From: Methylobacterium sp. 17Sr1-1
GTDB lineage: Bacteria > Pseudomonadota > Alphaproteobacteria > Rhizobiales > Beijerinckiaceae
Assembly: GCF_003173775.1 (NCBI RefSeq)
Contig: NZ_CP029552.1
Span: forward strand, 3,892,001 to 3,956,000
DNA: 64,000 nt
Direction: 5' to 3'
Under the pieces are notes generated by a model. That model did no database searches. It saw nothing but the letters and a program-made list of their open reading frames with translations, and was not told the origin of the DNA. Positions 8,895-19,317 of this stretch are shown piece after piece. Each line of letters starts with the position of its first letter. Position 1 is the stretch's first letter. Made by a program: the position numbers and the translations under genes.

Positions 8895-9446
8895 TCACAG
8901 CGGGGTCGGTCCGATGATCGTCTCGGTGGTGATGACGATCCAGCCGGCGCTGGTGCTGCGGATCGACAGGACCCGTCCGGCCCCGGGCAGGGTGGAGCCG
9001 ACGGCGACCTCGTGCAGGCCGTCGCGTCCCTCCACCACGGCCTGGCCCGCGGCGGCGCGCCGAAGGGCGAAGCCGGAAGGTGGAGGCGCCGTCCGCTCCG
9101 GCAGGGCCGCGACCGGTCCTGCCGCGGGCGCCGCCGGGACGTCCGCCAACGAGCCGGTGACCAGGGGATCGAGGTCGGGCTCGGGCGCGCGGGCTTCCGC
9201 GACGGTGCGCTTCCAGGAGAACGGCGCGGTCAGCGCCGGCAGCACCTCCCGCACGTCGTAGGGCCGGGCCGGCTGGGACAGGGTGTAGCCGGCAAAGCCC
9301 GTGGCGGTGAGCGCGAGCAGGATCGCGGCGCCGAACACGCCCCGCTCCGCCGCGGCCTCCCGGGCCCGACGGCGGGCGATCAGGCCCGCGACCGGGCTCT
9401 CGGGAGGATGGGAGCGGTGCTTCACTTTTGGCGGAGCTGCGGGCAT
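8895..9446 (-). CDS. Hypothetical membrane-anchored protein upstream of the flagellar cluster
   Basis: I do not recognise a named family. The 183-residue product has a basic cytoplasmic N-terminus (residues 1-37, many Lys/Arg), one hydrophobic helix at about 39-58 (FGAAILLALTATGFAGYTLS), then a Pro/Ala-rich linker and a compact C-terminal beta-rich segment (FALRRAAAGQAVVEGRDGLHEVAVGSTLPGAGRVLSIRS). That last segment looks like the small C-terminal domain of PilP/GspC-type bitopic proteins, where V-G-x-x-LPGAGRVLSI is a common pattern. This is resemblance only. It is on the same strand as the flagellar genes with a 157-bp gap, so it may have an envelope role linked to motility. Confidence 0.55.
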   Translation of the reverse strand: MPAAPPKVKHRSHPPESPVAGLIARRRAREAAAERGVFGAAILLALTATGFAGYTLSQPARPYDVREVLPALTAPFSWKRTVAEARAPEPDLDPLVTGSLADVPAAPAAGPVAALPERTAPPPSGFALRRAAAGQAVVEGRDGLHEVAVGSTLPGAGRVLSIRSTSAGWIVITTETIIGPTPL

Positions 9447-9622
9447 GGCCGGGAGTGGTTCGACGGTTGATGGCTAACGAGAGATGAAGGAACAGGCTTG
9501 ACGCTTGGTTAACGCCATCGCCAAGGTCAACGAGCTGACAGACGGCGCGCCGGGTTTTCGCGGCGTCGAGAAAGCCGTAAGCGTTCCCGCGCGGGCGCGA
9601 AGGCCCGACGCAAGGGGACTCC

Positions 9623-9943
9623 ATGACCGATCTGCGGGAGACAGACGGCGTCGCGGACGATGGCGGCCAGGGTTCCGCACCGATCCCCCGGGCGGGCCGG
9701 CGGCGGCGCCTGATCCAGCAGGGGCGGATCGTGCTCGGCCCCGACCACTCCGTCGCCTGTGCGATCGCCGACGTCTCGAACGAGGGCGCTCGCCTGCGCG
9801 TCCCCGCCCGCGTCGCCCTGCCCGACACCTTTCCCCTCGTCATCGCCGCCCACGACCTGCGCACCGTGACGGTGCGCCTGCGCTGGCGCCGGGGAGATTA
9901 TGCCGGGGTGACGTTCGAGGGTGGGGGGTTCTACGTCGAGTGA
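9623..9943 (+). CDS. PilZ-domain protein (putative c-di-GMP binding)
   Basis: PilZ domains bind cyclic di-GMP and often tune flagellar motors or exopolysaccharide synthesis. The 106-residue product has an Arg-rich stretch RAGRRRRLIQQGRIVL (about 23-38), corresponding to the RxxxR loop. It then has CAIADVSNEGARLRVP (about 46-61), the D/N-x-S-x-x-G motif that contacts c-di-GMP. The remainder is beta-barrel-like and ends in GVTFEGGGFYVE. A good AAGGGG Shine-Dalgarno lies 6 bp before the ATG. It sits next to the flagellar region but on the opposite strand, so a motility role is an inference. Confidence 0.75.
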   Translation: MTDLRETDGVADDGGQGSAPIPRAGRRRRLIQQGRIVLGPDHSVACAIADVSNEGARLRVPARVALPDTFPLVIAAHDLRTVTVRLRWRRGDYAGVTFEGGGFYVE

Positions 9944-10001
9944 AGGCGGGGCGGGCTTCTCTTCGGCGTCCCGGGGACGGTTCGATCCTGATTTCTCCGC
10001 C

Positions 10002-10170
10002 CCCTTTCCCGGACGACTGGAACGAAGTGGAAGGAGGTCCGGGATCCAGCACAGGAAGTGCCGCGAAGCGGCTCTGCCTTTGCGACGTCGCAGAGAGGCG
10101 GACGCTTCGCGACTTTTCGTGCTGGATCCCGGATCTCCTTCCGCTGACGCTTCAGTCGTCCGGGAAAGGG
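10002..10170. repeat. REP/BIME-like palindromic element, copy 1
   Basis: A 169-bp intergenic palindrome. The outer arms CCCTTTCCCGGACGACTG (10002-10019) and CAGTCGTCCGGGAAAGGG (10153-10170) are perfect reverse complements. The arms continue inward imperfectly through GTCCGGGATCCAGCACA versus TGTGCTGGATCCCGG-like sequence. It lies between the convergent ends of the PilZ gene and the acyl-CoA ligase gene. Related copies occur at 17896-18066 (long) and 30285-30335 (single unit). Confidence 0.85.
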
Positions 10171-10226
10171 GAGTTTGAACTTGTCGATCCAGCGCGGTGT
10201 ATAGCGCCGTCAGGGGGTTCGAGCGG

Positions 10227-11963
10227 TTATTTGAACAACTTCTTCAGCTCGCCCTTCAGGATCTTGCCGTTCGGGTTGCGCGGCAGGATCTCGTCGTGGA
10301 GCAGGATCCGCACCGGCACCTTGAAGGCGGCGAGCCGCGCGGCCACGAAGGCGCGCAACTCGTCCTCGCCGGCTTCCGCGCCGCGCGCGATCGCCACCAC
10401 GGCACCGGGCTCCTCGCCCAGAGTCGGGTGAGGGAGGCCGACGACGGCGGCGTCGACCACCGCCGGGTGCTCGTAGAGGACGCTCTCGACCTCGCCGCAA
10501 TAGATGTTCTCGCCGCCGCGGATCAGCATGTCCTTGGCCCGGTCGACGATGGTGATGAAGCCTTCCTCGTCGATCCGCGCGAGGTCGCCGGTGCGCAGCC
10601 AGCCCTCGCGCAGCACCTCGGCATCGGCGTCGGGCCGGTTCCAGTAGCCCGCGACCACGATCGGGCCCTTGACCCACAGCTCGCCGACCTCGCCCGGGGG
10701 CAAGGGATGCTCCTCCGGATCCATCACCTTCGCGTCGCAGACCGGCAGCGCCGGGCCGCAGCTGTCGGGGCGGTGGACGTAATCCTCGCCCTGGTGGTGG
10801 GTGAAGGTGGCGGTGGTCTCGGTCATGCCCCAGCCGGTCGCCGGCTGCGCCTTCGGGAAGGCGGCGCGCAGGCGGCGCACCAGGTCGGCCGGGGCCGGGG
10901 CGCCGCCGTAGCTGATGGTTTCGAGCGAGGAGAGGTCGTGCGTGCCGGCCGCCATCCCGTCGAGGAGCTGGAACGCGATCGTCGGCACGCCGCCGGCGCT
11001 GGTGCAGCGCTCGCGCTCGATCAGCACCATCGCGCGGGCGAGGTCCCAGCGCCGCATCATCACCAGCCGTCCGCCCCGGTAGAGGTTGGGCACCAGGGTC
11101 GCGAAGCAGCCGGTGACGTGGAACAGCGGGATCGACAGCAGGGCCGCCTTCTGCGGCGCGTTCGGGTCCGGCACCGGCACCGGCTCGCCCCGGCGCAGGA
11201 AGGCGCGGGCGGCGGAGAACGGGTGGGCCATCACCCCGCTGGCGCCGGCCCGCTGGGTGCCGATCGCCCCTTTCGAGCGGCCGGTGGTGCCGGAGGTGTA
11301 GAACAGGGTGGCGATGTCCTCCGGCCCGATCGCGACGTCCGGCAGCGTTCCCTCCGGCAGGGCGCCCCAGTCCGGCACCGCGCCGATGATGTCGGTCAGG
11401 CTCTCGGTACCGGGGGCGGCCGGGGCACGGGCGATCAGCACGCGCCTGAGCGCCGGATAGCCGGCACGCCGCTCGCTGATGCGAGCCCAGCGCTCCTCGT
11501 CGACGATGGCGACGGAGGCGCCGGAATCGGTGAAGCCGTGGTCGAGTTCGGGGCCGGTCCACCAGGCGTTGAGGGGCGTGACGATCGCACCGGCCAGGGT
11601 CGCGGCGAAGAACGCCACCGGCCATTCCGGCAGGTTGCGCATCGCGATCGCCACCCGGTCCCCGGGCTGCACGCCGCCGCGGATCAGGTCCGCGGCGAGC
11701 GCCAGGGTGGCCCGGCCGAACGCCTCGAAGCTCGCCCGCTCGTCCTCGTAGACCAGGAAGGTCTTGTCCCCGTGCGCCCGCCCGGCGACGAAGATGTCGC
11801 GCAGGGTGAGCGGAGCGTTGGCCCAGATCCGGGTCGGCACGCCGCGGATCGAGATCTCGCCGACCGCGAAGGGAGAACCGGGCGCGGTCAGCCGCGCGGT
11901 CGCCTCGGCGAGGGAGATCGCAGGCCAGGCTTTCGGGGTCGTCGCGGCGGACGGCTCGGTCAT
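10227..11963 (-). CDS. Class I adenylate-forming acyl-CoA synthetase
   Basis: ATP-dependent CoA ligase that activates a carboxylic acid via an acyl-AMP. The 578-residue product has the AMP-binding P-loop-like motif LFYTSGTTGRSKG (about 207-219), the GWGMTETTATF motif around 375, and WLRTGDLARIDEEGFITIVDRAKDMLIRGGENIY around 460-490. The catalytic Lys is in the C-terminal NPNGKILKGEL. Substrate cannot be read from sequence. The neighbours (SDR 50 bp upstream; thiolase, hydratase/dehydrogenase and two acyl-CoA dehydrogenases divergent) point to a fatty or dicarboxylic acid, as PimA does in the pim operon of Rhodopseudomonas. Confidence 0.88.
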   Translation of the reverse strand: MTEPSAATTPKAWPAISLAEATARLTAPGSPFAVGEISIRGVPTRIWANAPLTLRDIFVAGRAHGDKTFLVYEDERASFEAFGRATLALAADLIRGGVQPGDRVAIAMRNLPEWPVAFFAATLAGAIVTPLNAWWTGPELDHGFTDSGASVAIVDEERWARISERRAGYPALRRVLIARAPAAPGTESLTDIIGAVPDWGALPEGTLPDVAIGPEDIATLFYTSGTTGRSKGAIGTQRAGASGVMAHPFSAARAFLRRGEPVPVPDPNAPQKAALLSIPLFHVTGCFATLVPNLYRGGRLVMMRRWDLARAMVLIERERCTSAGGVPTIAFQLLDGMAAGTHDLSSLETISYGGAPAPADLVRRLRAAFPKAQPATGWGMTETTATFTHHQGEDYVHRPDSCGPALPVCDAKVMDPEEHPLPPGEVGELWVKGPIVVAGYWNRPDADAEVLREGWLRTGDLARIDEEGFITIVDRAKDMLIRGGENIYCGEVESVLYEHPAVVDAAVVGLPHPTLGEEPGAVVAIARGAEAGEDELRAFVAARLAAFKVPVRILLHDEILPRNPNGKILKGELKKLFK

Positions 11964-12015
11964 CGGCGGGCTCGTGACTGGTGTGGCTTTCTTCGCGGAC
12001 GGGCAGGGGGGACGA

Positions 12016-12789
12016 TCAGGTGATGGTCTGCCCGCCGTCGATCACGATGCTCTGGCCGGTCATGAAGGCGCCGGCCGGGCTCGCCAGGAAGACCGCGGCG
12101 CCGGCGATCTCGTCGGGCTGGCCGATGCGGGCGAGCGGCGTGCGCGCCGTGTAGGCGGCGCGCGACTTCGGGTCCTCCCACAGGGCGCGGGCGAAGTCGG
12201 TCTGGATCAGGCCGGGCGCGATGCAGTTGACCCGCACGTTGTGTGGCCCGAGCTCGACCGCGAGGTTGCGGGCGAGCTGGAAGTCCGCTGCCTTCGAGAC
12301 GTTGTAGGCGCCGATGACGCCCGAGCCCTTCAGGCCGCCGACGGACGAGACCAGGATGATCGACCCGTCCCGGCGCTCGATCATGCCCGGTGCACAGAAG
12401 CCGATCAGCCAGTGGCTGGCGATCACGTTGTTGTCGAGGATCTTGCGGAACTGGTCGTCCGAGATCCCGCTCATCGGACCGTAATACGGGTTCGAGGCGG
12501 CGTTGCAGACGACCGTGTCGATGCGGCCGAACCGGTCCAGCGTGCCGTTCGCGAGTCGCTCAAGGTCGGATTTCTGCGAGATGCTGGCCGGGATCACGAT
12601 CGCCCGCTCCTCGCCGTGGCGGGCGTTGATCGCCTCGGCGACGGGGGCGCAGGCCTCCGCCTTGCGGGACGAGATGACGACCTTCGCCCCGTGCTCGGCC
12701 AGGCGCTCGGCGATGGCCCGCCCGATGCCGCGGGACGAGCCGGTGACGATGGCGACGCGGCCGGTGAGGTCGAAGAGCGGCGTCTGCAT
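12016..12789 (-). CDS. SDR-family NAD(P)-dependent oxidoreductase
   Basis: Short-chain dehydrogenase, probably acting on a hydroxyacyl or ketone substrate. The 257-residue product has the Rossmann motif TGSSRGIG (about 16-23), NAAS (NNAG equivalent, about 95), the catalytic Ser in ILVSSVGG and the Tyr-x-x-x-Lys pair in YNVSKAA. The C-terminal end (MTGQSIVIDGGQTIT) is also typical. I use the ATG at 12789; the longer in-frame reading runs into the divergent promoter region and the thiolase gene. It ends 52 bp before the acyl-CoA ligase start on the same strand, so the two are likely one transcript. Confidence 0.88.
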   Translation of the reverse strand: MQTPLFDLTGRVAIVTGSSRGIGRAIAERLAEHGAKVVISSRKAEACAPVAEAINARHGEERAIVIPASISQKSDLERLANGTLDRFGRIDTVVCNAASNPYYGPMSGISDDQFRKILDNNVIASHWLIGFCAPGMIERRDGSIILVSSVGGLKGSGVIGAYNVSKAADFQLARNLAVELGPHNVRVNCIAPGLIQTDFARALWEDPKSRAAYTARTPLARIGQPDEIAGAAVFLASPAGAFMTGQSIVIDGGQTIT

Positions 12790-12815
12790 GGGCGTCCTCC
12801 CGCGGGGCCTCTGGC

Positions 12816-12884
12816 AAAACAGGCCTTGCTTTTGGGGCGACCTTAGCCCCGTATGGCGATTAAGCAAGCCGTGTTTTCGAAAAC
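12816..12884. promoter_or_regulatory. Candidate operator in the divergent SDR/thiolase promoter region
   Basis: The 246-bp gap between the divergent SDR and thiolase genes holds a perfect 12-bp palindrome GTTTTCGAAAAC (12873-12884). Extended to CCGTGTTTTCGAAAACGCGG it has one mismatched pair. A further inverted match joins AAAACAGGCCTTGCTT (12816-12831) with AAGCAAGCCGTGTTTT (12862-12877). Such symmetry in a shared promoter suits a dimeric repressor, for example of the TetR type common for acyl-CoA genes. No regulator gene is adjacent. Confidence 0.5.
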
Positions 12885-13035
12885 GCGGCCGTGGGGAGGG
12901 TGGAACGAGGGGATACCCCCTGTTCGAACCGCGGTTTCCGGGGCCCTTGCGGCTCCATACCCAATCCCCGATAATAGGTCGGAGGCCCGCCCCGCCGGAA
13001 AGAGCGGCGGCCGGGATCGTGGGAGGATTCCTGAG

Positions 13036-14238
13036 ATGCGCGAAGCCGTCATCGTCGCCACCGCGCGCACCCCCATCGGCAAGGCCTACCGGGGCGCATT
13101 CAACGACACGCAAGGCCAGGCGCTCGGCGCCCACGCCATCGCGCACGCCGTCTCCCGCGCCGGCATCGACCCGGCCGAGATCGGAGACGTCGTGATGGGG
13201 GCGGCGCTCCAGCAGGGCTCGACCGGCGGCAACGTCGCGCGCCAGGCGGCGCTCCGCGCCGGGCTGCCCGAGACGGTGGCGGGCATGAGCCTCGACCGGC
13301 AATGCGCCTCCGGCCTGATGGCGATCGCGACCGCCGCGAAGGAGATCATCACCGACGGGCTCGACGTCGCGGTCGGCGGCGGCCTCGAGTCGATCTCGCT
13401 CGTGCAGAACGACAAGGCCAACCGCTTCCGCGGCCAGGATCCGTGGCTCGTCGAGCACGTGCCGGCGATCTACATGACGATGATCGAGACCGCCGAGAAC
13501 GTCGCCACTCGGTACGGCATCAGCCGCGAGGCGCAGGACGCCTACGCCCTGCGCTCGCAGCGGAAGACCGCGCAGGCGCAAGCCGAGAATCTCTTCGCCG
13601 ACGAGATCGTACCGATGGCTGCCCGCATGGCGGTGGTCGACAAGGCGACCGGCGCGGTCTCGCACAAGGAGGTCACGCTTGCGCAGGACGAGGGCAACCG
13701 GCCCCAGACCAAGCTGGAGGATCTCCAGGGCCTCAAGCCCGTGTTCAAGGACGGCCAGCGCCTCAAGGAAGGGCAGTTCATCACCGCCGGGAATGCCAGC
13801 CAGCTCTCGGACGGGGCGGCGGCGGTGGTGCTGATGGAGGCACGCGAGGCAGAGCGCCGGGGCCTCAAGCCGCTCGGCGCCTATCGCGGCATGGCGGTCG
13901 CCGGCTGCAACCCGGACGAGATGGGCATCGGCCCGGTCTTCGCGGTGCCGAAGCTCCTGAAGCAGCACGGGTTGAAGGTCGAGGACATCGACCTCTGGGA
14001 GCTGAACGAGGCCTTCGCCAGCCAGGTGCTCTACTGTCGCGACACGCTCGGCATCCCGGACGAGCGCCTGAACGTCAATGGCGGCGCGATCTCGATCGGG
14101 CATCCCTACGGCATGTCGGGGGCGCGGATGACCGGGCACATCCTGCTGGAAGGCCGCCGCCGCGGCGCCAAGTACGGCGTCGTGACGATGTGCGTCGGCG
14201 GCGGCATGGGCGCCGCGGGCCTGTTCGAGATCTACTGA
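13036..14238 (+). CDS. Acetyl-CoA C-acyltransferase (thiolase), PimB-like
   Basis: Degradative-type thiolase that cleaves 3-ketoacyl-CoA with CoA. The 400-residue product has the nucleophilic Cys90 in SLDRQCASG, the catalytic His in [15 protein letters not shown] and the second catalytic Cys in [17 protein letters not shown]. The conserved NEAFA segment lies around 330. The ATG at 13036 follows GGGAGG closely and begins with [15 protein letters not shown], the standard thiolase N-terminus. An in-frame start at 12853 would add promoter-derived residues. It is the first gene of the plus-strand acyl-CoA operon, 80 bp before the hydratase/dehydrogenase. Confidence 0.92.
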   Translation: MREAVIVATARTPIGKAYRGAFNDTQGQALGAHAIAHAVSRAGIDPAEIGDVVMGAALQQGSTGGNVARQAALRAGLPETVAGMSLDRQCASGLMAIATAAKEIITDGLDVAVGGGLESISLVQNDKANRFRGQDPWLVEHVPAIYMTMIETAENVATRYGISREAQDAYALRSQRKTAQAQAENLFADEIVPMAARMAVVDKATGAVSHKEVTLAQDEGNRPQTKLEDLQGLKPVFKDGQRLKEGQFITAGNASQLSDGAAAVVLMEAREAERRGLKPLGAYRGMAVAGCNPDEMGIGPVFAVPKLLKQHGLKVEDIDLWELNEAFASQVLYCRDTLGIPDERLNVNGGAISIGHPYGMSGARMTGHILLEGRRRGAKYGVVTMCVGGGMGAAGLFEIY

Positions 14239-14318
14239 ACCTGCCACATCATCCGGCTCACGCGACGGCGCCCGGCAAGAGGCGCCCGGAGGACGCCGGC
14301 AGAGGGATTTTTCGGGAT

Positions 14319-16424
14319 ATGGCGCAAGATTCCAACGCCCAAGGTAGCCCCACCAACGACACCGTCGTCTCGACCGCCCGCGAGGGCGCGGTCGCGGTGC
14401 TGACGCTGCAATCGGGCCCGGTGAACGCGCTCGGCACCGCCCTGCGCCAGGGGATCCTGGCGGCGGTCGAGGCCGCGGAGGCCGATCCCGCCGTGAAGGC
14501 GATCGTGCTGATCGGCGGCGGCCGGATGTTCTCGGCCGGGGCCGACATCACCGAGTTCGGCAAGCCGCAGAGCGGCATCAGCCTGCCCGACCTGCTCAAC
14601 CGGATCGAGGCCTCCTCGAAGCCCGTCGTCGCGGCGATCCACGGCAACGCGCTCGGCGGCGGGCTCGAGACCGCGCTCGCCTGCCACTATCGGGTGGCGG
14701 TGCCCTCGGCCAAGGTCGGGTTGCCGGAGGTCAAGCTCGGCATCCTGCCCGGCGCCGGCGGCACCCAGCGGCTGCCGCGGGTGGTGGGACCCCGCAAGGC
14801 GCTGGAGGTGATCGTCGGCGGCTCGCCGATCGGCGCCAAGGCGGCCGCCGGCATGGGGCTGGTCGACGAGCTGGCGCCGGAGGATTCGCTTCGCGCCCAC
14901 GCCGTCGCCTTCGCCGAGCGGGTGGTGGCGGAAGGCCGGCCGCTCACCAAGATCCGCGACCGTGACGACAAGATCGCCGAGGGACGCGACGATCCGGGCC
15001 TGTTCGCGACGTTCCGCGAGGAGAATGCCCGCAAGACCCGCGGCTTCGAGGCGCCCGAAGCCTGCATCGCCTGCGTCGAGGCCGCCTGCCGGCTGCCTTT
15101 CGACGAGGGGCTGGCCTTCGAGCGGGCCGAATTCCAGAAGCTCGTCTCCGGCACCCAGTCGGCGGCGCAGCGCTACGTGTTCTTCGCCGAGCGCCAGGCG
15201 GCGAAGATCCCGGACGTGCCGGACGACACGCCCGCCCGCCCCATCGCCCGCGTCGGCGTCATCGGCGCCGGCACGATGGGCGGCGGCATCTCGATGAACT
15301 TTCTGAACGCCGGCATCCCGGTGACGATCGTCGAGACCAAGCGCGAGGCGCTGGATCGCGGCCTCAAGACCATCCGCACCAACTACGAGAACACCGCCAA
15401 GAAGGGCCGGTTGAAGCCCGAGGACGTCGAGACCCGGATGGGCCTCCTGTCCGATACCCTGGACCTCGAACAGCTCGCCGAGTGCGACCTCATCATCGAG
15501 GCCGTGTTCGAGGATATGGGCATCAAGAAGGAGATCTTTTCCAAGCTGGACAAGATCGCCAAGCCCGGCGCGATCCTGGCCTCGAACACCTCCTACCTCG
15601 ACGTCGACGCCATCGCGGCGATGACGAGCCGGCCGGCCGACGTGATCGGCATGCACTTCTTCTCGCCGGCCAACGTCATGCGCCTCCTGGAGGTGGTGCG
15701 CGGCGAGAAGACCGCCAAGGACGTCATCGCCACCGCGATGCAGATCGGCCGGAAGATCGGCAAGATCCCGGTGCTGGTCGGCGTCTGCCACGGCTTCGTC
15801 GGCAACCGGATGCTGGCCCAGCGCCAGCGCGAGGCCAACCGCCTGATCCTGGAGGGCGTCACCCCCTGGGACGTCGACCGGGTGATCTACGAGTTCGGCC
15901 TGCCGATGGGCCCGTTCACGATGAGCGACCTCGCCGGCCTCGACATCGGCTGGAGCCGGGAGACCAACAAGTCCGAGACCGTGCGCGACCTCCTCTGCGA
16001 GCAGGACCGCCGCGGCCAGAAGACCGGGGCCGGCTTCTACGACTACGACGCCAAGCGCAAGGCGACGCCCTCCCGGGTCACCGAGGAGATCATCGCGAAG
16101 GTCGCCGAGCGCCAGGGCGTCAAGCGCCGCGACGCCGGCGACCAGGAGATCTTGGAGCGCACCCTCTACCCGATGGTCAACGAGGGCGCGAAGATCCTCG
16201 AAGAGGGCAAGGCGATCCGGGCCTCGGACATCGATATCGTGTGGATCAACGGCTACGGCTGGCCGGTCTACCGCGGCGGGCCGATGTTCTGGGCCGACAC
16301 GATCGGGCTGCCGAAGGTGCTGGAGCGCCTGCGGGTCTACGAGGCCGAGTACGGCGAGGCGTTCAAGCCGTCGGCGCTGCTGGAGCGGTTGGCGGCGGAA
16401 GGCAAGAGCTTCAAGGACTTGTAG
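14319..16424 (+). CDS. Bifunctional enoyl-CoA hydratase / 3-hydroxyacyl-CoA dehydrogenase (FadB/FadJ/PimF type)
   Basis: A 701-residue fusion that carries out two beta-oxidation steps. Residues 15-200 are a crotonase domain with the oxyanion-hole motifs [11 protein letters not shown] (about 70) and GNALGGGLE (about 110). About 295-480 is the NAD-binding domain of 3-hydroxyacyl-CoA dehydrogenase, with [13 protein letters not shown], and the C-terminal helical domains of the same enzyme follow ([34 protein letters not shown]). The length equals the FadB alpha-subunit class. With the thiolase upstream and acyl-CoA dehydrogenases downstream, it corresponds to PimF of the Rhodopseudomonas pim operon. 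Confidence 0.92.
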   Translation: MAQDSNAQGSPTNDTVVSTAREGAVAVLTLQSGPVNALGTALRQGILAAVEAAEADPAVKAIVLIGGGRMFSAGADITEFGKPQSGISLPDLLNRIEASSKPVVAAIHGNALGGGLETALACHYRVAVPSAKVGLPEVKLGILPGAGGTQRLPRVVGPRKALEVIVGGSPIGAKAAAGMGLVDELAPEDSLRAHAVAFAERVVAEGRPLTKIRDRDDKIAEGRDDPGLFATFREENARKTRGFEAPEACIACVEAACRLPFDEGLAFERAEFQKLVSGTQSAAQRYVFFAERQAAKIPDVPDDTPARPIARVGVIGAGTMGGGISMNFLNAGIPVTIVETKREALDRGLKTIRTNYENTAKKGRLKPEDVETRMGLLSDTLDLEQLAECDLIIEAVFEDMGIKKEIFSKLDKIAKPGAILASNTSYLDVDAIAAMTSRPADVIGMHFFSPANVMRLLEVVRGEKTAKDVIATAMQIGRKIGKIPVLVGVCHGFVGNRMLAQRQREANRLILEGVTPWDVDRVIYEFGLPMGPFTMSDLAGLDIGWSRETNKSETVRDLLCEQDRRGQKTGAGFYDYDAKRKATPSRVTEEIIAKVAERQGVKRRDAGDQEILERTLYPMVNEGAKILEEGKAIRASDIDIVWINGYGWPVYRGGPMFWADTIGLPKVLERLRVYEAEYGEAFKPSALLERLAAEGKSFKDL

Positions 16425-16442
16425 CGACGGCTCTGCTTTGAA

Positions 16443-16608
16443 CCCTCCCCCTCTGCGGAGCAGGCTGGGAGAGGGGACCGCGACGCCGATCCAGGGTTCG
16501 CCCTTCATCGAGCGCGCGACCTCTCCGGAAACGGCGTCCCCTCTCCCGCCCCGCGCACGAGTGCTTCGCACTCGCAGCGGGGCACCCTCCCCCGCAGAGG
16601 GGGGAGGG
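16443..16608. repeat. Nested palindromic intergenic element
   Basis: The gap between two plus-strand genes is a nested inverted repeat. The outer arms are CCCTCCCCCTCTGCGG (16443-16458) and its complement with one extra G (16592-16608). The inner arms are GGGAGAGGGGAC (16467-16478) and GTCCCCTCTCCC (16536-16547). A further hairpin pairs GCCCCGC (16548-16554) with GCGGGGC (16577-16583) around CGAGTGC-TTC-GCACTCG (16558-16574). It could fold in RNA into a cruciform that separates the 5' and 3' halves of the operon. Confidence 0.8.
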
Positions 16609-16659
16609 GTCGGGCGTCGAGCCGGTATTTGAAACAATAACCAGATCAGGAGGCACCCC

Positions 16660-17868
<1,209 letters not shown>

Positions 17869-17895
17869 CCCCGGGATTCTTCGATAATCACTCCG

Positions 17896-18066
17896 CCCTT
17901 TCCCGGGCGCATGCAGCGTCAGCGGAATGCGACCCGGGAACCAGCACAAGAATTCGCGAAGCGTCTGCCTCTCTGCAGCGGTGCAGCATGCAGAGCCGCT
18001 TCGCGGCACGTCCTGTGCTGGATCCCGGATCTCCTTCCGCTGACGCTTCAGTCGTCCGGGAAAGGG
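17896..18066. repeat. REP/BIME-like palindromic element, copy 2
   Basis: A 171-bp palindrome related to the element at 10002-10170. The left arm begins CCCTTTCCCGG and the right arm ends TCGTCCGGGAAAGGG. Inner arms share AGCGTCAGCGGAA with its complement TTCCGCTGACGCT, and CCAGCACA with TGTGCTGG. The centre is a separate hairpin-rich stretch with GCGAAGCG and CGCTTCGC. It fills the space between the two acyl-CoA dehydrogenase genes and nearly reaches the start region of the second. Confidence 0.85.
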
Positions 18067-18125
18067 CGGTCGTCAGATAACTCAGCCGTATGGCGGCGGC
18101 ACCCGACGACCAGGAACAGACGTCG

Positions 18126-19274
18126 ATGGATTTCGATCTGAGCGAGGAGCAGCGCCTCCTCAAGGACAGCGTCGAGCGGCTCCTCGCCGACCGCTACGAC
18201 TTCGAATCCCGCAAGCGCTACGGCAAGGAGCCCGAGGGTTTCGCCAAGGCGATGTGGGCGGCTTACGCCGAGCAGGGCCTGCTCGCGGTGCCGTTCTCGG
18301 AGGAGGATGGCGGCATCGGCGGCGGGCCGGTCGAGACGATGATCGTCATGGAGGCCTTCGGCGGCGCGCTCGCCCTCGAACCCTACCTCGCGACCGTCGT
18401 GCTCGCCGGCGGCGTGCTGCGCCACGCCGCGACGCCTGAGCAGCGCGCCGAATGGCTGCCGGGCCTCATCGCCGGCGAGACCCGCTACGCCCTCGCCCAT
18501 GCCGAGCGCCAGGCCCGCTACGACCTCCACGACGTCGGCGTCACCGCGCGCCGCGACGGCGATGCTTGGGTGCTGGAGGGGGAGAAGTCGCTCGTCCTGC
18601 ACGGCGACAGCGCCGACCGGCTGATCGTCTCGGCCCGCACCGCCGGCTCGCGGCGCGATCGGGACGGGATTGGCCTGTTCCTGGTCGAGGCCAATGCCGA
18701 GGGCGTGTCGCGCCGCGGTTACCCGACCCAGGACGGGATGCGGGCGGCGGAAATCTCGCTGTCCTCGGTCCGGGTCGGGGTCGATGCGGTGATCGGCGAT
18801 CCGGCCGGGGCGCTTCCGGTGATCGAGCGGGTCACCGACGAGGCCATCGCGGCGCTCTGCGCCGAGGCGGTCGGCGCCATGGACCGCATGCACAGGTTGA
18901 CGGTCGAGTACCTGAAGACCCGCAAGCAGTTCGGGGTGACGATCGGCTCGTTCCAGGTGCTCCAGCACCGCGCTGCCGAGATGTTCATCGCCCTCGAACA
19001 GGCCCGCTCGATGGCCTTCCTCGCCACCATGATGGCGGGCGAGGACGACGCCGACGAGCGCACCCGGGCCATCGCCGGCGCCAAGGTGCAGATCGGCCGT
19101 TCCGGCCGCATCGTCGGCCAGGGCGCGGTGCAGCTCCATGGCGGTGTCGGCGTGACGATGGAGTACAGCGTCGGCCACTACTTCAAGCGGGTCACGATGA
19201 TCGACCAGCTGTTCGGCGATGCCGACCACCATCTCGGCCGGGTCGCCCGGATGGGCGGCCTGATCGCCGCCTGA
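18126..19274 (+). CDS. Acyl-CoA dehydrogenase, PimD-like small subunit
   Basis: Second acyl-CoA dehydrogenase of the operon, 382 residues from the chosen ATG. It opens MDFDLSEEQRLLKDSVERLLADRYDF, the usual family start. An in-frame ATG at 18090 would add 12 residues, partly derived from the flanking repeat. The FAD region includes GEKSLVLHGDSADRLIVSARTAG, and the C-terminal half has LHGGVGVTMEYSVGHYFKRVTMIDQLFGDADHH. It is more divergent than the upstream paralogue, which fits the small-subunit class that pairs with a large acyl-CoA dehydrogenase. Electrons would go to EtfAB, encoded at 48-50 kb. Confidence 0.85.
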   Translation: MDFDLSEEQRLLKDSVERLLADRYDFESRKRYGKEPEGFAKAMWAAYAEQGLLAVPFSEEDGGIGGGPVETMIVMEAFGGALALEPYLATVVLAGGVLRHAATPEQRAEWLPGLIAGETRYALAHAERQARYDLHDVGVTARRDGDAWVLEGEKSLVLHGDSADRLIVSARTAGSRRDRDGIGLFLVEANAEGVSRRGYPTQDGMRAAEISLSSVRVGVDAVIGDPAGALPVIERVTDEAIAALCAEAVGAMDRMHRLTVEYLKTRKQFGVTIGSFQVLQHRAAEMFIALEQARSMAFLATMMAGEDDADERTRAIAGAKVQIGRSGRIVGQGAVQLHGGVGVTMEYSVGHYFKRVTMIDQLFGDADHHLGRVARMGGLIAA

Positions 19275-19279
19275 CGCGT

Positions 19280-19317
19280 GATACGCTTTCCGGGAGATTC
19301 CTTCCGGAAAGCGTATC
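19280..19317. terminator. Strong hairpin after the acyl-CoA operon
   Basis: Perfect inverted repeat GATACGCTTTCCGG (19280-19293) and CCGGAAAGCGTATC (19304-19317) with a 10-nt loop, 5 bp after the acyl-CoA dehydrogenase stop. No T-run follows, so it may be a terminator or an mRNA 3' stabiliser. A second palindrome GCGATTGC-GCA-GCAATCGC (19365-19383) lies downstream, in the leader of the transketolase gene. Confidence 0.6.

Noticed and set aside
13302..14318. N-terminal extension of the hydratase/dehydrogenase frame back to 13302
   Set aside because: That part is the shadow of the thiolase gene in another frame. The crotonase domain starts after the ATG at 14319.
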